64,000 nucleotides of DNA. It comes from Buttiauxella warmboldiae (GTDB taxonomy: Bacteria > Pseudomonadota > Gammaproteobacteria > Enterobacterales > Enterobacteriaceae). The translations under genes were made by a program, and so were the position numbers. Numbering within the stretch: the first letter of the stretch is position 1; each line of letters begins with the position of its first letter. Under the pieces are notes generated by a model. That model had not been told where the DNA came from and ran no database searches. It saw only the letters and a list, made by a program, of their open reading frames with translations. Shown here piece after piece: positions 39,006 to 50,909 of the stretch. The stretch covers positions 1-64,000 of the forward strand of contig NZ_RPOH01000047.1 in NCBI RefSeq assembly GCF_003818135.1. Reading direction: 5' to 3'.

Positions 39006-40508
39006 ATGAATATTTTTGAACAATATGAAGTGTGGTTTGTCATCGGCAGCCAGCATCTGTACGGCGCAGAAACGCTGCGCCAGGTGAATCAACATGCCGA
39101 GCAGGTGGTGAACGCACTCAATAAAGAAGCCAAACTGCCGTGCAAACTGGTGCTGAAACCGCTGGGCACCACGCCTGACGAAATTACCGCTATCTGCCGT
39201 GATGCCAGCTACAGCGATAAATGCGCCGGGATGGTGGTGTGGTTACATACCTTCTCACCGGCCAAAATGTGGATCAACGGCCTGAGCATCCTGACCAAAC
39301 CGCTGTTGCAGTTCCACACCCAGTTCAATGCGCAGATCCCGTGGGGCAGTATTGATATGGACTTTATGAACCTGAACCAGACCGCCCACGGCGGCCGCGA
39401 GTTCGGTTTCATCGGCGCTCGTATGCGCCAGCAGCACACCGTCGTGACCGGCCACTGGCAGGATCCGCAAGCGCATCAGCGCATTGGTTCCTGGATGCGC
39501 CAGGCGGTTTCAAAACAAGATACCCGTCAACTGAAAGTCGTTCGTTTCGGCGACAACATGCGTGAAGTGGCCGTGACTGACGGCGATAAAGTCGCAGCGC
39601 AGATGAAGTTTGGTTTTGCGGTCAATACTTACGCCGTGGGCGACCTGGTTGAGGTGGTCAACGCCGTCAGCGAGGGTGACATTAACGCGCTGGTGGATGA
39701 ATACGAAAGCAGCTACCGCCTGAGCGCCGCCGCGCAAATCAACGGGGATAAACGCCAGAACGTCATCGATGCCGCGCGCATTGAATTGGGAATGAAACAG
39801 TTCCTTGAACGAGGTGGATTTCACGCATTCACCACCACCTTTGAAGATCTGCACGGCCTGAAACAGCTTCCGGGCCTCGCCGTGCAGCGCCTGATGCAGC
39901 AAGGCTACGGCTTTGCGGGCGAAGGCGACTGGAAAACTGCCGCTTTGCTTCGCATCATGAAGGTGATGTCAACCGGTCTGCAAGGCGGCACCTCATTTAT
40001 GGAGGACTACACCTATCACTTCGAAAACGGCAACGATATGGTGTTGGGTTCCCATATGCTGGAAGTTTGCCCGTCTATATCAACGCCTGAAAAACCGATC
40101 CTTGATGTGCAGCAACTGGGGATCGGCGGTAAAGACGATCCTGCACGTTTGATCTTCTCGACAAAAACCGGCCCTGCGCTTAATGCGAGTCTTATCGATC
40201 TCGGCGATCGCTTCCGTCTGCTGGTGAACTGCGTCGATACCGTCGAAGCGCCGCATCAGCTGCCGAAACTGCCTGTCGCCAATGCGCTGTGGAAAGCGCA
40301 GCCGGATCTGCCTACCGCATCCGAAGCGTGGATCCTGGCAGGTGGTGCGCACCACACCGTGTTCAGCCAGTCTCTGACGCTTGACGATATGCGCCTGTTC
40401 AGCGAACTGCACGGTATCGAACTGGCGGTTATTGATAACGACACCCGCCTGCCTGCGTTTAAAGACTCTCTGCGCTGGAACGAGGTTTATTACAGCTACA
40501 AACGCTGA
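39006..40508 (+). CDS. araA: L-arabinose isomerase
   Basis: Converts L-arabinose to L-ribulose in the cytosol; Mn-dependent. The product is 500 residues, as in E. coli. Conserved Glu/His metal ligands occur in the [26 protein letters not shown]-type region near 328-355, and the C-terminal GGAHHTVFS motif is near 446. It is the second gene of araBAD and is separated from araD by a palindromic repeat. Confidence 0.97.
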   Translation: MNIFEQYEVWFVIGSQHLYGAETLRQVNQHAEQVVNALNKEAKLPCKLVLKPLGTTPDEITAICRDASYSDKCAGMVVWLHTFSPAKMWINGLSILTKPLLQFHTQFNAQIPWGSIDMDFMNLNQTAHGGREFGFIGARMRQQHTVVTGHWQDPQAHQRIGSWMRQAVSKQDTRQLKVVRFGDNMREVAVTDGDKVAAQMKFGFAVNTYAVGDLVEVVNAVSEGDINALVDEYESSYRLSAAAQINGDKRQNVIDAARIELGMKQFLERGGFHAFTTTFEDLHGLKQLPGLAVQRLMQQGYGFAGEGDWKTAALLRIMKVMSTGLQGGTSFMEDYTYHFENGNDMVLGSHMLEVCPSISTPEKPILDVQQLGIGGKDDPARLIFSTKTGPALNASLIDLGDRFRLLVNCVDTVEAPHQLPKLPVANALWKAQPDLPTASEAWILAGGAHHTVFSQSLTLDDMRLFSELHGIELAVIDNDTRLPAFKDSLRWNEVYYSYKR

Positions 40509-40520
40509 GGCATTTCGCTC

Positions 40521-40566
40521 CTCATCCCGGTCCCCCTCTCCCTGGAGAGAGGGCCAGGGCGAGGGA
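40521..40566 (+). repeat. CCCTCTCCC-type palindrome, copy 3, between araA and araD
   Basis: A 46-bp imperfect inverted repeat (CCTCATCCCGG...CCTCTCC / GAGAGGGCCAGGGCGAGG), the longest copy of this family in the window. Inside the operon it could stabilise the araBA transcript or lower araD expression. Confidence 0.7.
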
Positions 40567-40583
40567 AAATCCCGGAGAACGAT

Positions 40584-41279
40584 ATGTTAGAACAACTCAA
40601 ACGTCAGGTGCTGGAAGCAAACCTTGCATTACCCAAACATCATCTGGTCACCCTGACCTGGGGTAACGTCAGCGCGGTAGATCGCAAGCGCGGCGTGCTG
40701 ATCATCAAACCGTCGGGCGTCGATTACAGCGTCATGACCGCGGAAGATATGGTGGTTGTGAGCCTGGAAACGGGCGAAGTGGTGGAAGGTGATAAAAAGC
40801 CTTCTTCTGATACCCCAACACACCGCCTGCTGTACCTGCAATTTCCGCACATTGGCGGGATTGTCCACACCCATTCACGCCATGCGACAATCTGGGCACA
40901 GGCTGGTCAGTCAATACCTGCAACCGGGACGACTCATGCGGATTACTTCTACGGCACTATTCCCTGCACCCGCAAAATGACCGATGAAGAGATCAATGGC
41001 GATTACGAATGGCAAACCGGTGAAGTGATTGTAAAAACCTTTGCTGAACGTGGAATCGACGCCGCGCAAATGCCCGGCGTATTGGTCCATTCTCACGGCC
41101 CGTTTGCGTGGGGCAAAGATGCAGTCGATGCGGTACACAACGCCATCGTGCTGGAAGAAGTGGCCTATATGGGCATATTCTGCCGCCAGCTCGCGCCGGA
41201 GTTAGCGGATATGCAGCAAACGCTGCTGGATAAACACTATCTGCGTAAGCATGGCGCAAAAGCTTATTACGGGCAGTAA
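40584..41279 (+). CDS. araD: L-ribulose-5-phosphate 4-epimerase
   Basis: Zinc class II aldolase-fold epimerase that makes D-xylulose 5-phosphate, delivering arabinose carbon to TktA. The product is 231 residues, as in E. coli. It has [11 protein letters not shown] near 25, the zinc histidines in VHTHSRHA near 95 and [10 protein letters not shown] near 169. It is the last araBAD gene, followed by a terminator. Confidence 0.97.
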   Translation: MLEQLKRQVLEANLALPKHHLVTLTWGNVSAVDRKRGVLIIKPSGVDYSVMTAEDMVVVSLETGEVVEGDKKPSSDTPTHRLLYLQFPHIGGIVHTHSRHATIWAQAGQSIPATGTTHADYFYGTIPCTRKMTDEEINGDYEWQTGEVIVKTFAERGIDAAQMPGVLVHSHGPFAWGKDAVDAVHNAIVLEEVAYMGIFCRQLAPELADMQQTLLDKHYLRKHGAKAYYGQ

Positions 41280-41280
41280 G

Positions 41281-41300
41281 CACTGTATATAAAAGCAGTA
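41281..41300. promoter_or_regulatory. LexA box of polB
   Basis: CACTGTATATAAAAGCAGTA has the exact CTG-N10-CAG LexA core with an AT-rich spacer. polB (dinA) is a classic SOS gene. It overlaps the expected -35 region of the promoter whose -10 is at 41319-41324. Confidence 0.9.
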
Positions 41301-41310
41301 AAGCCGTATG

Positions 41311-41338
41311 AAGTGGTCTATAATCAGGCCACTTTTTT
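41311..41338 (+). terminator. araBAD terminator with polB -10 in its loop
   Basis: An 8-bp stem AAGTGGTC/GGCCACTT (one G-T pair) with loop TATAATCA, followed by six T (two of them in the stem). The loop contains a perfect TATAAT (41319-41324), positioned as the polB -10. Confidence 0.8.
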
Positions 41339-41356
41339 CTGTTATGAGAATGCAGC

Positions 41357-43717
41357 GTGTCGCAAGCTCGTCAGGGGTTTCTCTTAACGCGTCACTGGCG
41401 AGATACCCCGCTCGGTACTGAAATTGAATTCTGGCTGGCCACGGATGATGGCCCGGTGAAGGTACGCCTGCCGCCCCAGGAGTCAATCGCCTTTATTCCA
41501 CAATCGCAGCAGGCCGAAGCGGCACGTCTGCTCGCAAACGAAAACCAGTACCGGCTCACGCCGCTGCCCCTCAAAGATTTCCACCGCCAGCCCGTTTGCG
41601 GCCTGTATTGCCGCCAGCATCGCCAGTTAATGCGCCTGGAAAAAATGCTGCGCGACGGCGGAATTAAAGTTTATGAAGCCGATATTCGCCCGCCCGAACG
41701 TTTTCTGATGGAACGCTTTATCACCGCCCCTGTCTGGTTTCGCGGTGAGCAGCAAAATATGCTGGTGGCTGAAACCAGGCTGAAGCCCTCCCCCGACTAT
41801 CGCCCGCCGCTGAAATGGGTGTCGCTGGATATTGAAACCAACCGTCACGGCGAGCTGTATTGCATCGGCCTTGAAGGGTGTGGGCAGCGCATTGTGTATA
41901 TGCTGGGCCCGGAAAATGGGGATGCCAGCGGGCTGGATTTTACGCTGGAATATGTCGTCAGCCGCCCGCTGCTGCTCGAAAAACTCAACGACTGGTTCGC
42001 GCATCACGATCCTGATGTGCTGATTGGCTGGAACGTGGTGCAGTTCGATTTACGCGTGCTGCAAAAAATGGCCGAACGTTATCAGGTCCCACTACGTCTT
42101 GGGCGTGAAAATAGCGTGCTTGAGTGGCGCGAGCATGGATTCAAAAAAGGGGTGTTCTTCGCGCAGGCAGCCGGACGGGTGATTATCGATGGTATCGAAG
42201 CATTGCGCTCTGCCTTCTGGAATTTCTCCTCTTTTTCCCTCGAGTCGGTTTCTCAGGAATTACTTGGCGAAGGTAAATCTATCGATAATCCCTGGCAGCG
42301 CATGGACGAAATTGACCGCCGCTTTGCCGAAGATAAGCCCGCACTGGCGAAATATAATCTCAAAGACTGCGAGCTGGTCACGCGCATTTTCCACAAAACC
42401 GAGCTGATGCCATTCCTGCTGGAGCGCGCCACGGTCAACGGTTTGCCGCTTGACCGCCACGGCGGTTCGGTGGCGGCATTTGGGCATCTTTATATTCCAC
42501 GCATGCATCGCGCCGGCTACGTGGCGCCAAATCTCGGCGAAGTGCCGCCGCAGGCAAGCCCCGGCGGCTATGTGATGGATTCGCGTCCGGGTCTTTATGA
42601 TTCCGTGTTAGTGCTGGATTACAAAAGCCTTTATCCGTCAATTATCCGCACCTTTCTTATCGACCCGGTAGGCCTGGTGGAAGGGATGGCGCAGCCTGAG
42701 CCGCAGCACGCGGTGGAGGGTTTTCTGGGCGCTTATTTTTCCAGAACTCAACATTGCCTGCCGGAGATCGTCGGGCAGATCTGGTCAGGCCGCGATGAGG
42801 CAAAACGTCACGGCAATCAGCCGCTGTCACAGGCGTTGAAGATCATCATGAATGCCTTTTATGGCGTGCTGGGCACCAGCGCCTGCCGTTTCTTCGATCC
42901 TCGACTCGCTTCGTCGATCACCATGCGCGGGCATCAGATCATGCTGCAAACCAAAGCGTTGATCGAATCTCAGGGCTATGACGTGATTTACGGCGATACG
43001 GATTCCACCTTCGTCTGGCTCAAAAAAGCCCATTCAGAGGAGGATGCCGCGCGCATCGGCAAGCAATTGATGAACTATGTGAATGCGTGGTGGAAAACAC
43101 ATTTGCAGGAGACTCAGCAACTCGACAGCAAGCTTGAGCTGGAATTTGAATCGCATTTTTGCCGCTTCCTGATGCCAACCATTCGCGGCGCCGTGGAAGG
43201 TTCCAAAAAGCGCTATGCGGGAATGATTCAGCAACAGGATAAGCAGCGCATGGTGTTTAAAGGGCTGGAAACCGTACGCACCGACTGGACGCCGCTGGCT
43301 CAGGAGTTTCAGAAAACGCTTTATTTACGGGTTTTCCGTCATGAGCCGTATCAGGATTACATCCGCGAAACCATCGCCAGTTTGATGGCGGGTGAGCTGG
43401 ACGAGCAGCTGATTTATCGCAAACGGCTGCGCCGCCCGCTCGGTGAATACCAGAAAAACGTACCGCCGCACGTGCGTGCTGCGCGTCTGGCCGATGAACA
43501 TAATCAACGGCTTGGGCGGGCGCCCCAGTACCAGAATCGCGGCACCATCAGGTATGTGATCACCACCAACGGTCCGGAACCGGTGGACTATCAGGAATCA
43601 CCTCTGGACTACGATCACTACCTGACGCGCCAGCTCCAGCCGGTGGCCGAAGGAATTTTACCCTTCCTTGAGGATGACTTTGCTACACTGATGACAGGGC
43701 AATTAGGGCTATTTTGA
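41357..43717 (+). CDS. polB: DNA polymerase II
   Basis: SOS-induced B-family DNA polymerase with proofreading, used in replication restart and lesion bypass. The product is 786 residues (E. coli 783). It has the exonuclease motif [10 protein letters not shown] near 155, polymerase motif [12 protein letters not shown] near 420, and motif C YGDTDSTF near 545; the C-terminal QLGLF is the clamp-binding end. The start is GTG, matching the E. coli N-terminus ([12 protein letters not shown]). Confidence 0.97.
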   Translation: MSQARQGFLLTRHWRDTPLGTEIEFWLATDDGPVKVRLPPQESIAFIPQSQQAEAARLLANENQYRLTPLPLKDFHRQPVCGLYCRQHRQLMRLEKMLRDGGIKVYEADIRPPERFLMERFITAPVWFRGEQQNMLVAETRLKPSPDYRPPLKWVSLDIETNRHGELYCIGLEGCGQRIVYMLGPENGDASGLDFTLEYVVSRPLLLEKLNDWFAHHDPDVLIGWNVVQFDLRVLQKMAERYQVPLRLGRENSVLEWREHGFKKGVFFAQAAGRVIIDGIEALRSAFWNFSSFSLESVSQELLGEGKSIDNPWQRMDEIDRRFAEDKPALAKYNLKDCELVTRIFHKTELMPFLLERATVNGLPLDRHGGSVAAFGHLYIPRMHRAGYVAPNLGEVPPQASPGGYVMDSRPGLYDSVLVLDYKSLYPSIIRTFLIDPVGLVEGMAQPEPQHAVEGFLGAYFSRTQHCLPEIVGQIWSGRDEAKRHGNQPLSQALKIIMNAFYGVLGTSACRFFDPRLASSITMRGHQIMLQTKALIESQGYDVIYGDTDSTFVWLKKAHSEEDAARIGKQLMNYVNAWWKTHLQETQQLDSKLELEFESHFCRFLMPTIRGAVEGSKKRYAGMIQQQDKQRMVFKGLETVRTDWTPLAQEFQKTLYLRVFRHEPYQDYIRETIASLMAGELDEQLIYRKRLRRPLGEYQKNVPPHVRAARLADEHNQRLGRAPQYQNRGTIRYVITTNGPEPVDYQESPLDYDHYLTRQLQPVAEGILPFLEDDFATLMTGQLGLF

Positions 43718-43859
43718 CGGTGACGAATCCATTGGCTTCCAGTACCATAGCGCCCTCTTAAATCATCCTTAACTCTACTTTGAACTACCGCCCCCTTTGC
43801 GCGCGGTGGTTTTACTATTGCCTGCAAATCTTAGTAACTGATAATAGAGCCGAAATCTT

Positions 43860-46766
43860 ATGCCTTTTACACTTGGTCAACGTTGGATCAGCGACACCGA
43901 AAGCGAACTGGGACTGGGAACCGTGGTCGCTTTAGACCCACGCATGGTAACCCTGCTCTACCCTGCCACCGGTGAAAATCGTCTGTACTCCCGAAGTGAC
44001 TCGCCTATCACACGCGTGATGTTTAATCCGGGTGATACCGTCACCAGCCATGAAGGCTGGCAACTCAAAGTTGATGAAGTTAAAGAAGAAAACGGTTTGC
44101 TTGCCTACATTGGCACCCGTCTGGATACCGAAGAAGCCGGCGTCATGCTGCGCGAAGTGTTCCTCGACAGCAAGCTGGTGTTCAGCAAGCCGCAGGACCG
44201 GCTTTTCGCCGGGCAAATCGACCGCATGGACCGTTTCGCCCTGCGCTACCGTTCCCGCGTTTACCAGAGCGAACAGTATCGCCAACCGTGGAGCGGCCTG
44301 CGCGGTATGCGCACCAGCCTGATCCCGCACCAGCTGAATATCGCCCACGATGTGGGCCGTCGCCATGCGCCGCGCGTCTTACTGGCGGACGAAGTAGGCC
44401 TGGGGAAAACCATTGAAGCCGGGATGATTTTGCACCAGCAGCTGCTGGCCGGCAGCGCTGAACGCGTGCTGATTGTGGTGCCGGAAACCCTGCAACACCA
44501 ATGGCTGGTTGAAATGCTGCGCCGCTTTAACCTGCGCTTCTCCCTGTTTGACGACGAGCGTTATGCCGAAGCCCAGCACGACAGCGATAACCCATTCGAA
44601 ACGGAACAGCTGGTTATCTGCTCGCTGGATTTTGTGCGCCGCAGCAAGCAGCGCCTTGAGCACCTGTGTGAAGCCGAATGGGATTTGCTGGTGGTCGATG
44701 AAGCGCACCATCTGGTGTGGAGTGAAAATGCGCCAAGCCGTGAATATCAGGCTATTGAACAGCTGGCCGAATATGTTCCGGGCATCCTGCTGCTAACCGC
44801 GACGCCTGAACAACTGGGCATGGAAAGCCACTTCGCACGCCTACGGTTACTCGACCCGAGCCGCTTCCACGATTTCGAGCAGTTTGTTGCAGAGCAGCAG
44901 CACTACCGCCCGGTTGCCGATGCCGTTGCTTTACTGCTGGCGGGCAATCATCTGACCAACGATCAGCTTAATATGCTGAGTGAGTTAATTGGCGAGCAGG
45001 ATATCGAACCGCTGCTGCAAACGGCGAACGGTAACCGTGAAGGCAGCGATGCGGCGCGTCAGGAACTGATTTCCATGCTGATGGACCGCCACGGCACCAG
45101 CCGCGTGCTGTTCCGTAACACCCGTAATGGCGTGAAAGGGTTCCCGAAACGCGAGCTGCACACCATCCGTTTACCGCTGCCAATGCAGTATCAAACCGCG
45201 ATTAAAGTCTCCGGCATTATGGCCGCGCGTAAATCTGTTGAAGAGCGCGCCCGCGACATGCTGTATCCGGAACAGATTTACCAGGAATTTGAAGGGGACA
45301 GCGGCACCTGGTGGAACTTCGACCCGCGTGTTGAATGGCTAATGGGCTACCTCACCAGCCATCGCTCACAGAAGGTGCTGGTGATCTGTGCCAAAGCCGC
45401 GACCGCCCTGCAGCTTGAGCAAGTGCTGCGCGAGCGCGAAGGTATTCGTGCAGCGGTGTTCCATGAAGGGATGTCGATTATCGAGCGTGACCGTGCTGCG
45501 GCCTGGTTTGCCGAAGAAGACACCGGTGCGCAGGTACTGCTGTGCTCCGAGATTGGCTCCGAAGGGCGTAACTTCCAGTTCGCAAGCCAGCTGGTGATGT
45601 TCGACCTGCCGTTTAACCCGGACCTGCTGGAGCAGCGTATTGGCCGTCTGGACCGTATCGGCCAGGCGCATGATATTCAGATCCACGTTCCTTATCTGGA
45701 AAAGACCGCGCAATCGGTGCTGGTGAAGTGGTTCCACGAAGGTCTGGACGCCTTCGAGCACACTTGCCCTACCGGCCGTACGATTTATGACAGCGTGTAT
45801 CCGCAGCTGGTTGAGTATCTGGCCGCGCCGGAAAATACCGACGGTTTCGAAACGCTTATCAAGCAGTGCCGTGAACAGCACGACATGTTGAAATTGCAGC
45901 TTGAGCAGGGGCGTGACCGCCTGCTGGAAATTCACTCCAACGGCGGTGAGAAATCACAAGCGCTGGCAGCGTCCATTTCCGCGCAGGATAACGATACCAA
46001 CCTGGTGAGCTTTGCACTGAACCTGTTCGATATCGTCGGCATTAATCAGGATGACCGGGGCGACAACATGGTGGTGCTGACGCCTGGCGACCATATGCTG
46101 GTGCCAGACTTCCCGGGCCTGCCGGAAGACGGCTGCACCATTACCTTCGAGCGTGATGTGGCGCTGTCGCGTGAAGATGCGCAGTTTGTCACCTGGGAAC
46201 ATCCGATTATCCGTAACGGCCTGGATTTGATTCTTTCAAGCGACATCGGTAGCTGTGCGCTGTCTTTGTTGAAAAACAAAGCGCTGCCGGTGGGCACCTT
46301 GCTGCTGGAGCTAGTGTATGTGGTTGAGGCGAAAGCGCCTAAGCAGCTGCAGCTTAACCGCTTCCTGCCTCCGACACCGGTGCGCATGCTGGTGGACAAA
46401 AACGGCACTAACCTTGCCGCGCAGGTGGAGTTTGAAAGCTTTAACCGCCAGCTCAGCACGGTGAATCGCCATACCGGCAGCAAGCTGGTGAATGCGGTGC
46501 AGCAAGATGTTCACGCTATTTTGCAGCTGGCAGAAGAGAAAGTGGAAGCCGCAGCGCAGGTGCTGATTAAAGCGGCGCGCGAAGAAGCGGATGAGAAGCT
46601 AAGCTCTGAGCTTTCCCGTCTGGAAGCGTTAAAAGCGGTGAATCCGAACATTCGTGACGATGAACTCGAGGCCATCGAGAGCAACCGTCAACAAGTGCTG
46701 GAAAGCCTTGCGCAGGCAAACTGGCGGCTGGATGCGCTGCGTCTGATCGTGGTGACGCACCAGTAA
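43860..46766 (+). CDS. rapA: RNA polymerase recycling ATPase RapA
   Basis: SWI2/SNF2 ATPase (HepA) that binds RNA polymerase and helps recycle it after transcription. The product is 968 residues, as in E. coli. It has an N-terminal Tudor-like region, Walker [13 protein letters not shown] near 176, DEAHH near 280, and helicase motif [13 protein letters not shown] near 600. It overlaps rluA by one base (TAATG). Confidence 0.97.
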   Translation: MPFTLGQRWISDTESELGLGTVVALDPRMVTLLYPATGENRLYSRSDSPITRVMFNPGDTVTSHEGWQLKVDEVKEENGLLAYIGTRLDTEEAGVMLREVFLDSKLVFSKPQDRLFAGQIDRMDRFALRYRSRVYQSEQYRQPWSGLRGMRTSLIPHQLNIAHDVGRRHAPRVLLADEVGLGKTIEAGMILHQQLLAGSAERVLIVVPETLQHQWLVEMLRRFNLRFSLFDDERYAEAQHDSDNPFETEQLVICSLDFVRRSKQRLEHLCEAEWDLLVVDEAHHLVWSENAPSREYQAIEQLAEYVPGILLLTATPEQLGMESHFARLRLLDPSRFHDFEQFVAEQQHYRPVADAVALLLAGNHLTNDQLNMLSELIGEQDIEPLLQTANGNREGSDAARQELISMLMDRHGTSRVLFRNTRNGVKGFPKRELHTIRLPLPMQYQTAIKVSGIMAARKSVEERARDMLYPEQIYQEFEGDSGTWWNFDPRVEWLMGYLTSHRSQKVLVICAKAATALQLEQVLREREGIRAAVFHEGMSIIERDRAAAWFAEEDTGAQVLLCSEIGSEGRNFQFASQLVMFDLPFNPDLLEQRIGRLDRIGQAHDIQIHVPYLEKTAQSVLVKWFHEGLDAFEHTCPTGRTIYDSVYPQLVEYLAAPENTDGFETLIKQCREQHDMLKLQLEQGRDRLLEIHSNGGEKSQALAASISAQDNDTNLVSFALNLFDIVGINQDDRGDNMVVLTPGDHMLVPDFPGLPEDGCTITFERDVALSREDAQFVTWEHPIIRNGLDLILSSDIGSCALSLLKNKALPVGTLLLELVYVVEAKAPKQLQLNRFLPPTPVRMLVDKNGTNLAAQVEFESFNRQLSTVNRHTGSKLVNAVQQDVHAILQLAEEKVEAAAQVLIKAAREEADEKLSSELSRLEALKAVNPNIRDDELEAIESNRQQVLESLAQANWRLDALRLIVVTHQ

Positions 46767-47425
46767 TGATAATGGAACCCTATAACCCGCCAACCGATCC
46801 CTGGCTGGTCATTCTGTATCAGGATGAGCACATGATGGTCGTCAACAAACCTTCGGGCCTGTTGTCGGTGCCCGGGCGGCTTGATGAGCATAAAGACAGC
46901 GTGATGACCCGTATTCAGCGTGATTTTCCACAGGCAGAATCGGTGCATCGTCTGGATATGGCCACCAGCGGCGTGATTGCCGTGGCGCTGACCAAAGCGG
47001 CAGAGCGCGAGCTGAAACGCCAGTTCCGTGAACGTGAGCCGCAAAAGCAGTATGTGGCGCGGGTTTGGGGCCATCCAGAGGCGGAAGAAGGTTTGGTGGA
47101 TTTGCCGCTGATTTGCGACTGGCCGAACCGGCCAAAGCAGAAAGTGTGTTATCAAACCGGCAAAGCGGCGCAGACAGAATATCAGGTGCTGGAGTATGCG
47201 CCAGATAACTCCGCGCGCGTGCTGTTAAAACCTATTACCGGACGTTCCCACCAGCTGCGCGTGCATATGCTGGCGCTGGGCCACCCGATTCTGGGCGATC
47301 GCTTTTACGCCTCGCCTGAAGCATTAGCGATGGCGCCGCGTTTGCAGCTTCATGCGCAAATGCTGACCATTACTCATCCCGAGTACGGAACGCCGATGAC
47401 GTTTCGCGCTCCGGCTGATTTCTGA
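46766..47425 (+). CDS. rluA: Dual-specificity pseudouridine synthase RluA
   Basis: Makes pseudouridine 746 in 23S rRNA and 32 in several tRNAs. The product is 219 residues (E. coli 219). It has the catalytic aspartate in HRLDMATSG near 64 and RVWGHPEAEEGLVDLP near 94. It starts within the rapA stop; the ATG six bases later is an alternative start. It converges on djlA across a palindromic repeat. Confidence 0.96.
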   Translation: MIMEPYNPPTDPWLVILYQDEHMMVVNKPSGLLSVPGRLDEHKDSVMTRIQRDFPQAESVHRLDMATSGVIAVALTKAAERELKRQFREREPQKQYVARVWGHPEAEEGLVDLPLICDWPNRPKQKVCYQTGKAAQTEYQVLEYAPDNSARVLLKPITGRSHQLRVHMLALGHPILGDRFYASPEALAMAPRLQLHAQMLTITHPEYGTPMTFRAPADF

Positions 47426-47428
47426 CCA

Positions 47429-47455
47429 TCCCCTCTCCCCAAAAGGGCGAGGGGA
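47429..47455. repeat. CCCTCTCCC-type palindrome, copy 4
   Basis: TCCCCTCTCCCC and GGGCGAGGGGA arms around AAAA, between convergent rluA and djlA; it is placed like copy 1. Confidence 0.65.
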
Positions 47456-47484
47456 TTAATCCCACGAATGGATAAGGGTTTACT

Positions 47485-48294
47485 CTACTTGAACCCTTTC
47501 GCCGTTTTAATCAGGTCGTAGGCTTTCTGAATTTCCTGCGCCTTCTGCTTCGCCATTTCCATCATTTCTGGCGGCAGACCTTTGGCGACCAGCTTGTCCG
47601 GGTGATGCTCGCTCATTAATTTACGGTAGGCGCGTTTAATCGCGGTGGCGTCATCGCTGCTTTTCACGCCCAGCACGTTGCAGGCATCTTCAAGCGTTGG
47701 CCCACGCTGCTGCTGAAAGCCCCCGCCCTGCGAGCGGCTGTATCCGCCGCCAAACTGCTGGCCGCCTTCCATCATGCGTAAGAACTGATCGAACTGGACG
47801 CGTGAAATGCCAAGCTCTTCGGCAATCACATACAGCACGGCTCGTTCGTTAGGATGCAGGGAGCCGTCTGCGAACGCCGCCTGGATTTGAATTTCAAGAA
47901 ACATCCGAATCAGGTCAAAACGGCCAAAGCAGACGCTGCGTAACTGACGCATTTTCTCACGTAGCGGGTAGCCGTTCTCCTTACCCACCCGAAACGCATG
48001 CTGCGCCGCGCTGCGCGCGTCACCGTGTAATTGCATCCGATCCATTAATAGCGAGGCTATCTGGATATCGGCTTCCGTGACGCGCCCTTTTGACTTGGTC
48101 AGATGCCCCATCACTTCAAAGGTGGTGCTAAAAAATAGCGACTGACGCTGCTGTTGGTTAGAAAACCAGGACTGACGACGGCTGCGCACCTTATCAATGG
48201 CATGGCCAATCAGTAACCCTAAAACCAGACCCCAGAAGCCACCGCCCATAATAAGTGCTATTGCGACACCGAGTACTTTTCCCCAATACTGCAT
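47485..48294 (-). CDS. djlA: Membrane-anchored DnaJ-like co-chaperone
   Basis: Type III inner-membrane J-domain protein that stimulates DnaK and influences Rcs signalling. The product is 269 residues (E. coli 271). It has one N-terminal membrane segment (about 5-30, glycine-rich), a TerB-like central domain (about 50-180), a Gly/Gln-rich linker, and a C-terminal J domain with the HPDK motif near 234. It is divergent from lptD. Confidence 0.95.
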   Translation of the reverse strand: MQYWGKVLGVAIALIMGGGFWGLVLGLLIGHAIDKVRSRRQSWFSNQQQRQSLFFSTTFEVMGHLTKSKGRVTEADIQIASLLMDRMQLHGDARSAAQHAFRVGKENGYPLREKMRQLRSVCFGRFDLIRMFLEIQIQAAFADGSLHPNERAVLYVIAEELGISRVQFDQFLRMMEGGQQFGGGYSRSQGGGFQQQRGPTLEDACNVLGVKSSDDATAIKRAYRKLMSEHHPDKLVAKGLPPEMMEMAKQKAQEIQKAYDLIKTAKGFK

Positions 48295-48477
48295 ATACTC
48301 CCCAAATCGTCATGCCGTCGGCTAGAATTTGCTTTATCATACCCGTCATTGATCGCGGTGCCTAACGAGAGACTGCTAAACCGGCAGGATTAATACTAGC
48401 GCTGCCGTGATGAGTAAGTTAGTCTCTGACCGTTTGCCGACGCTAAGCCATTGATGATGGAACAACGAATAACTCGT

Positions 48478-50856
48478 ATGAAAAAACGTATTCCCACCTT
48501 GCTGGCCACCTTGATTGGCGCAGCGTTATATAGCCAACAAGGCATGGCTGCCGATCTTGCGTCGCAGTGTATGCTTGGTGTGCCGAGTTACAATCGCCCT
48601 TTGATTGAGGGGGATACCAACAACCTGCCCGTCACTATAAATGCCGATAGCGCAAAAGGAAATTATCCTGATGACGCGGTGTTTAGCGGCAACGTTGATA
48701 TTCAGCAAGGCAACAGTCGCCTGCGGTCTGACGAAGTGATCCTGCATCAGAAACAGGTTGAGGGCCAACCCGACCCGGTTCGCACCGTCGACGCGGTGGG
48801 CAACGTGCATTACGACGATAATCAGGTGATTCTGAAGGGGCCGAAAGCCTGGTCAAACCTGAATACCAAAGATACCAACGTCTGGAAGGGCGACTACCAG
48901 ATGGTAGACCGCCAGGGTCGCGGAACGGCCGACCTGATGAAACAGCGGGCGAATAATCGCTATACCATTCTGGAAAATGGCACCTTTACTTCCTGCCTGC
49001 CGGGTTCTAATACCTGGAGCGTGGTGGGGAGCGAAGTGATTCAGGATCGCGAAGAAGAAGTGGCTGAAATCTGGAACGCCCGTTTTAAAATCGGCCCGGT
49101 TCCGGTCTTCTATAGCCCTTACCTGCAGCTGCCGATTGGCGATAAACGCCGCTCCGGTTTCCTGATCCCCAATGCGAAGTACAGTACGACAAACTATTTC
49201 GAATTCACGCTTCCGTATTACTGGAATATTGCACCAAACTTTGATGCCACCATCACACCGCACTATATGCATAAGCGCGGTGGTGTTCAGTGGCAGAACG
49301 AATTCCGCTATCTGACCAAAGCGGGGGCGGGGATTATTGAATTCGATTATTTGTTGTCAGATAAACAGTACAAAGAAGATCAACTGGCTAAACCACCGCA
49401 GAATCAAGACAAGGACGATCGCCGCTGGCTATTTTACTGGAATCATAGCGGCGTGATGGATCAGGTGTGGCGTTTTAATATCGACTACACCAAAATCAGC
49501 GATCCAACCTACTTCAACGATTTTGATTCAAAATACGGTTCCAGTACCGATGGCTATGCCACGCAGAAATTTAGCGTCGGCTATGCTGTCAAAAATTTTG
49601 ACGCCACGCTGTCTACCAAGCAGTTCCAGATTTTTGAATCGCAACAAAATAATGGTAAAAATTCATATAGCGCGCAACCGCAGCTGGACGTCAATTTTTA
49701 TCACAATGATGTTGGACCATTTGATACTCGCATTTATGGCCAGGCGGTTAAGTTTACTAACTTTAATAACAATATGCCGGAAGCGACCCGCCTGCACCTT
49801 GAACCGGTGATTAGCCTGCCCCTGTCAAACGGTTGGGCAAGTCTGAATACCGAAACCGAACTGCTGGCGACGCATTATCAGCAGGATAATCTCGAAAAAT
49901 ACGAAAAAAACGTCAATGCTAAAAGTAAATTAGAATCATCGGTTAACCGTACGTTGCCGCAATTTAAAATGGACGGCAAGCTGATTTTTGACCGCGATAT
50001 GGACTCTGCCGCAGGCTGGGCTCAGACCCTGGAACCGCGCGTGCAGTATCTGTACGTGCCCTATCGTGACCAGAGCAATATTAATAACTACGACTCATCG
50101 CTGCTACAGTCTGATTACAGCGGCCTGTTCCGCGACAGGACTTACGGTGGTCTTGACCGTATCGCATCGGCCAATCAGATGACTACCGGCGTCACTTCAC
50201 GCATTTATGATGCTGCAGCGGTTGAACGTTTTAACGTTTCAGTAGGTCAAATCTACTACTTCACCCGGTCCCGCACCGGTGATGAAGCTATTAATAGTGA
50301 AAAAGGTGACGAAACGGGTTCGCTAGTCTGGGCTGGCGATACCTACTGGCGTATGACGGACCGCTGGGGTTTACGCGGTGGGCTTCAGTACGACACGCGC
50401 CTGGATAACGTTGCTACCGGCAATGGCGTTATTGAATATCGCAAAGACAACGATCGTCTGGTGCAGTTGAACTACCGTTATGCCAGCCCTGAGTATATTG
50501 GTGCAACTGTTTCTAAGATCAACATTAGTGCGCCACAGTACAAAAACGGCATTTCACAGGTTGGGATGACGGCCAGCTGGCCTGTTGTTGACCGCTGGTC
50601 GGTTGTCGGCGCGTATTATTACGACACCAATGCACAACAGGCCGCTGACTCCATGCTGGCCGTGCAGTACAACTCCTGCTGTTATGCGATTCGTGTAGGC
50701 TACGAGCGTAAAATTAACGGCTGGGAAAAAAACCAAAGCAAATACGACAACGTAATTGGCTTTAACATCGAGTTACGCGGCCTGAGCTCCAACTACGGCC
50801 TGGGCACACAGCAGATGTTGCGCTCCAACATTCTGCCGTATCAGAGCTCGATGTAA
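48478..50856 (+). CDS. lptD: LPS assembly outer-membrane protein LptD
   Basis: Beta-barrel that inserts lipopolysaccharide into the outer leaflet of the outer membrane (with LptE). The product is 792 residues (E. coli 784). It has a 24-residue signal peptide, an N-terminal OstA jellyroll domain, then a long barrel. The disulfide cysteines are all present: one at 31 (ASQC), one in TSCLPG near 173, and the adjacent pair in NSCCYA. The ATG giving [10 protein letters not shown] is used. surA, its folding factor, follows after 53 bp. Confidence 0.97.
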   Translation: MKKRIPTLLATLIGAALYSQQGMAADLASQCMLGVPSYNRPLIEGDTNNLPVTINADSAKGNYPDDAVFSGNVDIQQGNSRLRSDEVILHQKQVEGQPDPVRTVDAVGNVHYDDNQVILKGPKAWSNLNTKDTNVWKGDYQMVDRQGRGTADLMKQRANNRYTILENGTFTSCLPGSNTWSVVGSEVIQDREEEVAEIWNARFKIGPVPVFYSPYLQLPIGDKRRSGFLIPNAKYSTTNYFEFTLPYYWNIAPNFDATITPHYMHKRGGVQWQNEFRYLTKAGAGIIEFDYLLSDKQYKEDQLAKPPQNQDKDDRRWLFYWNHSGVMDQVWRFNIDYTKISDPTYFNDFDSKYGSSTDGYATQKFSVGYAVKNFDATLSTKQFQIFESQQNNGKNSYSAQPQLDVNFYHNDVGPFDTRIYGQAVKFTNFNNNMPEATRLHLEPVISLPLSNGWASLNTETELLATHYQQDNLEKYEKNVNAKSKLESSVNRTLPQFKMDGKLIFDRDMDSAAGWAQTLEPRVQYLYVPYRDQSNINNYDSSLLQSDYSGLFRDRTYGGLDRIASANQMTTGVTSRIYDAAAVERFNVSVGQIYYFTRSRTGDEAINSEKGDETGSLVWAGDTYWRMTDRWGLRGGLQYDTRLDNVATGNGVIEYRKDNDRLVQLNYRYASPEYIGATVSKINISAPQYKNGISQVGMTASWPVVDRWSVVGAYYYDTNAQQAADSMLAVQYNSCCYAIRVGYERKINGWEKNQSKYDNVIGFNIELRGLSSNYGLGTQQMLRSNILPYQSSM

Positions 50857-50909
50857 TTCACTTTGACTAGAATTAGCAGTCCGCTTTGCGGCTAAGAAAT
50901 GGAAAAAGT

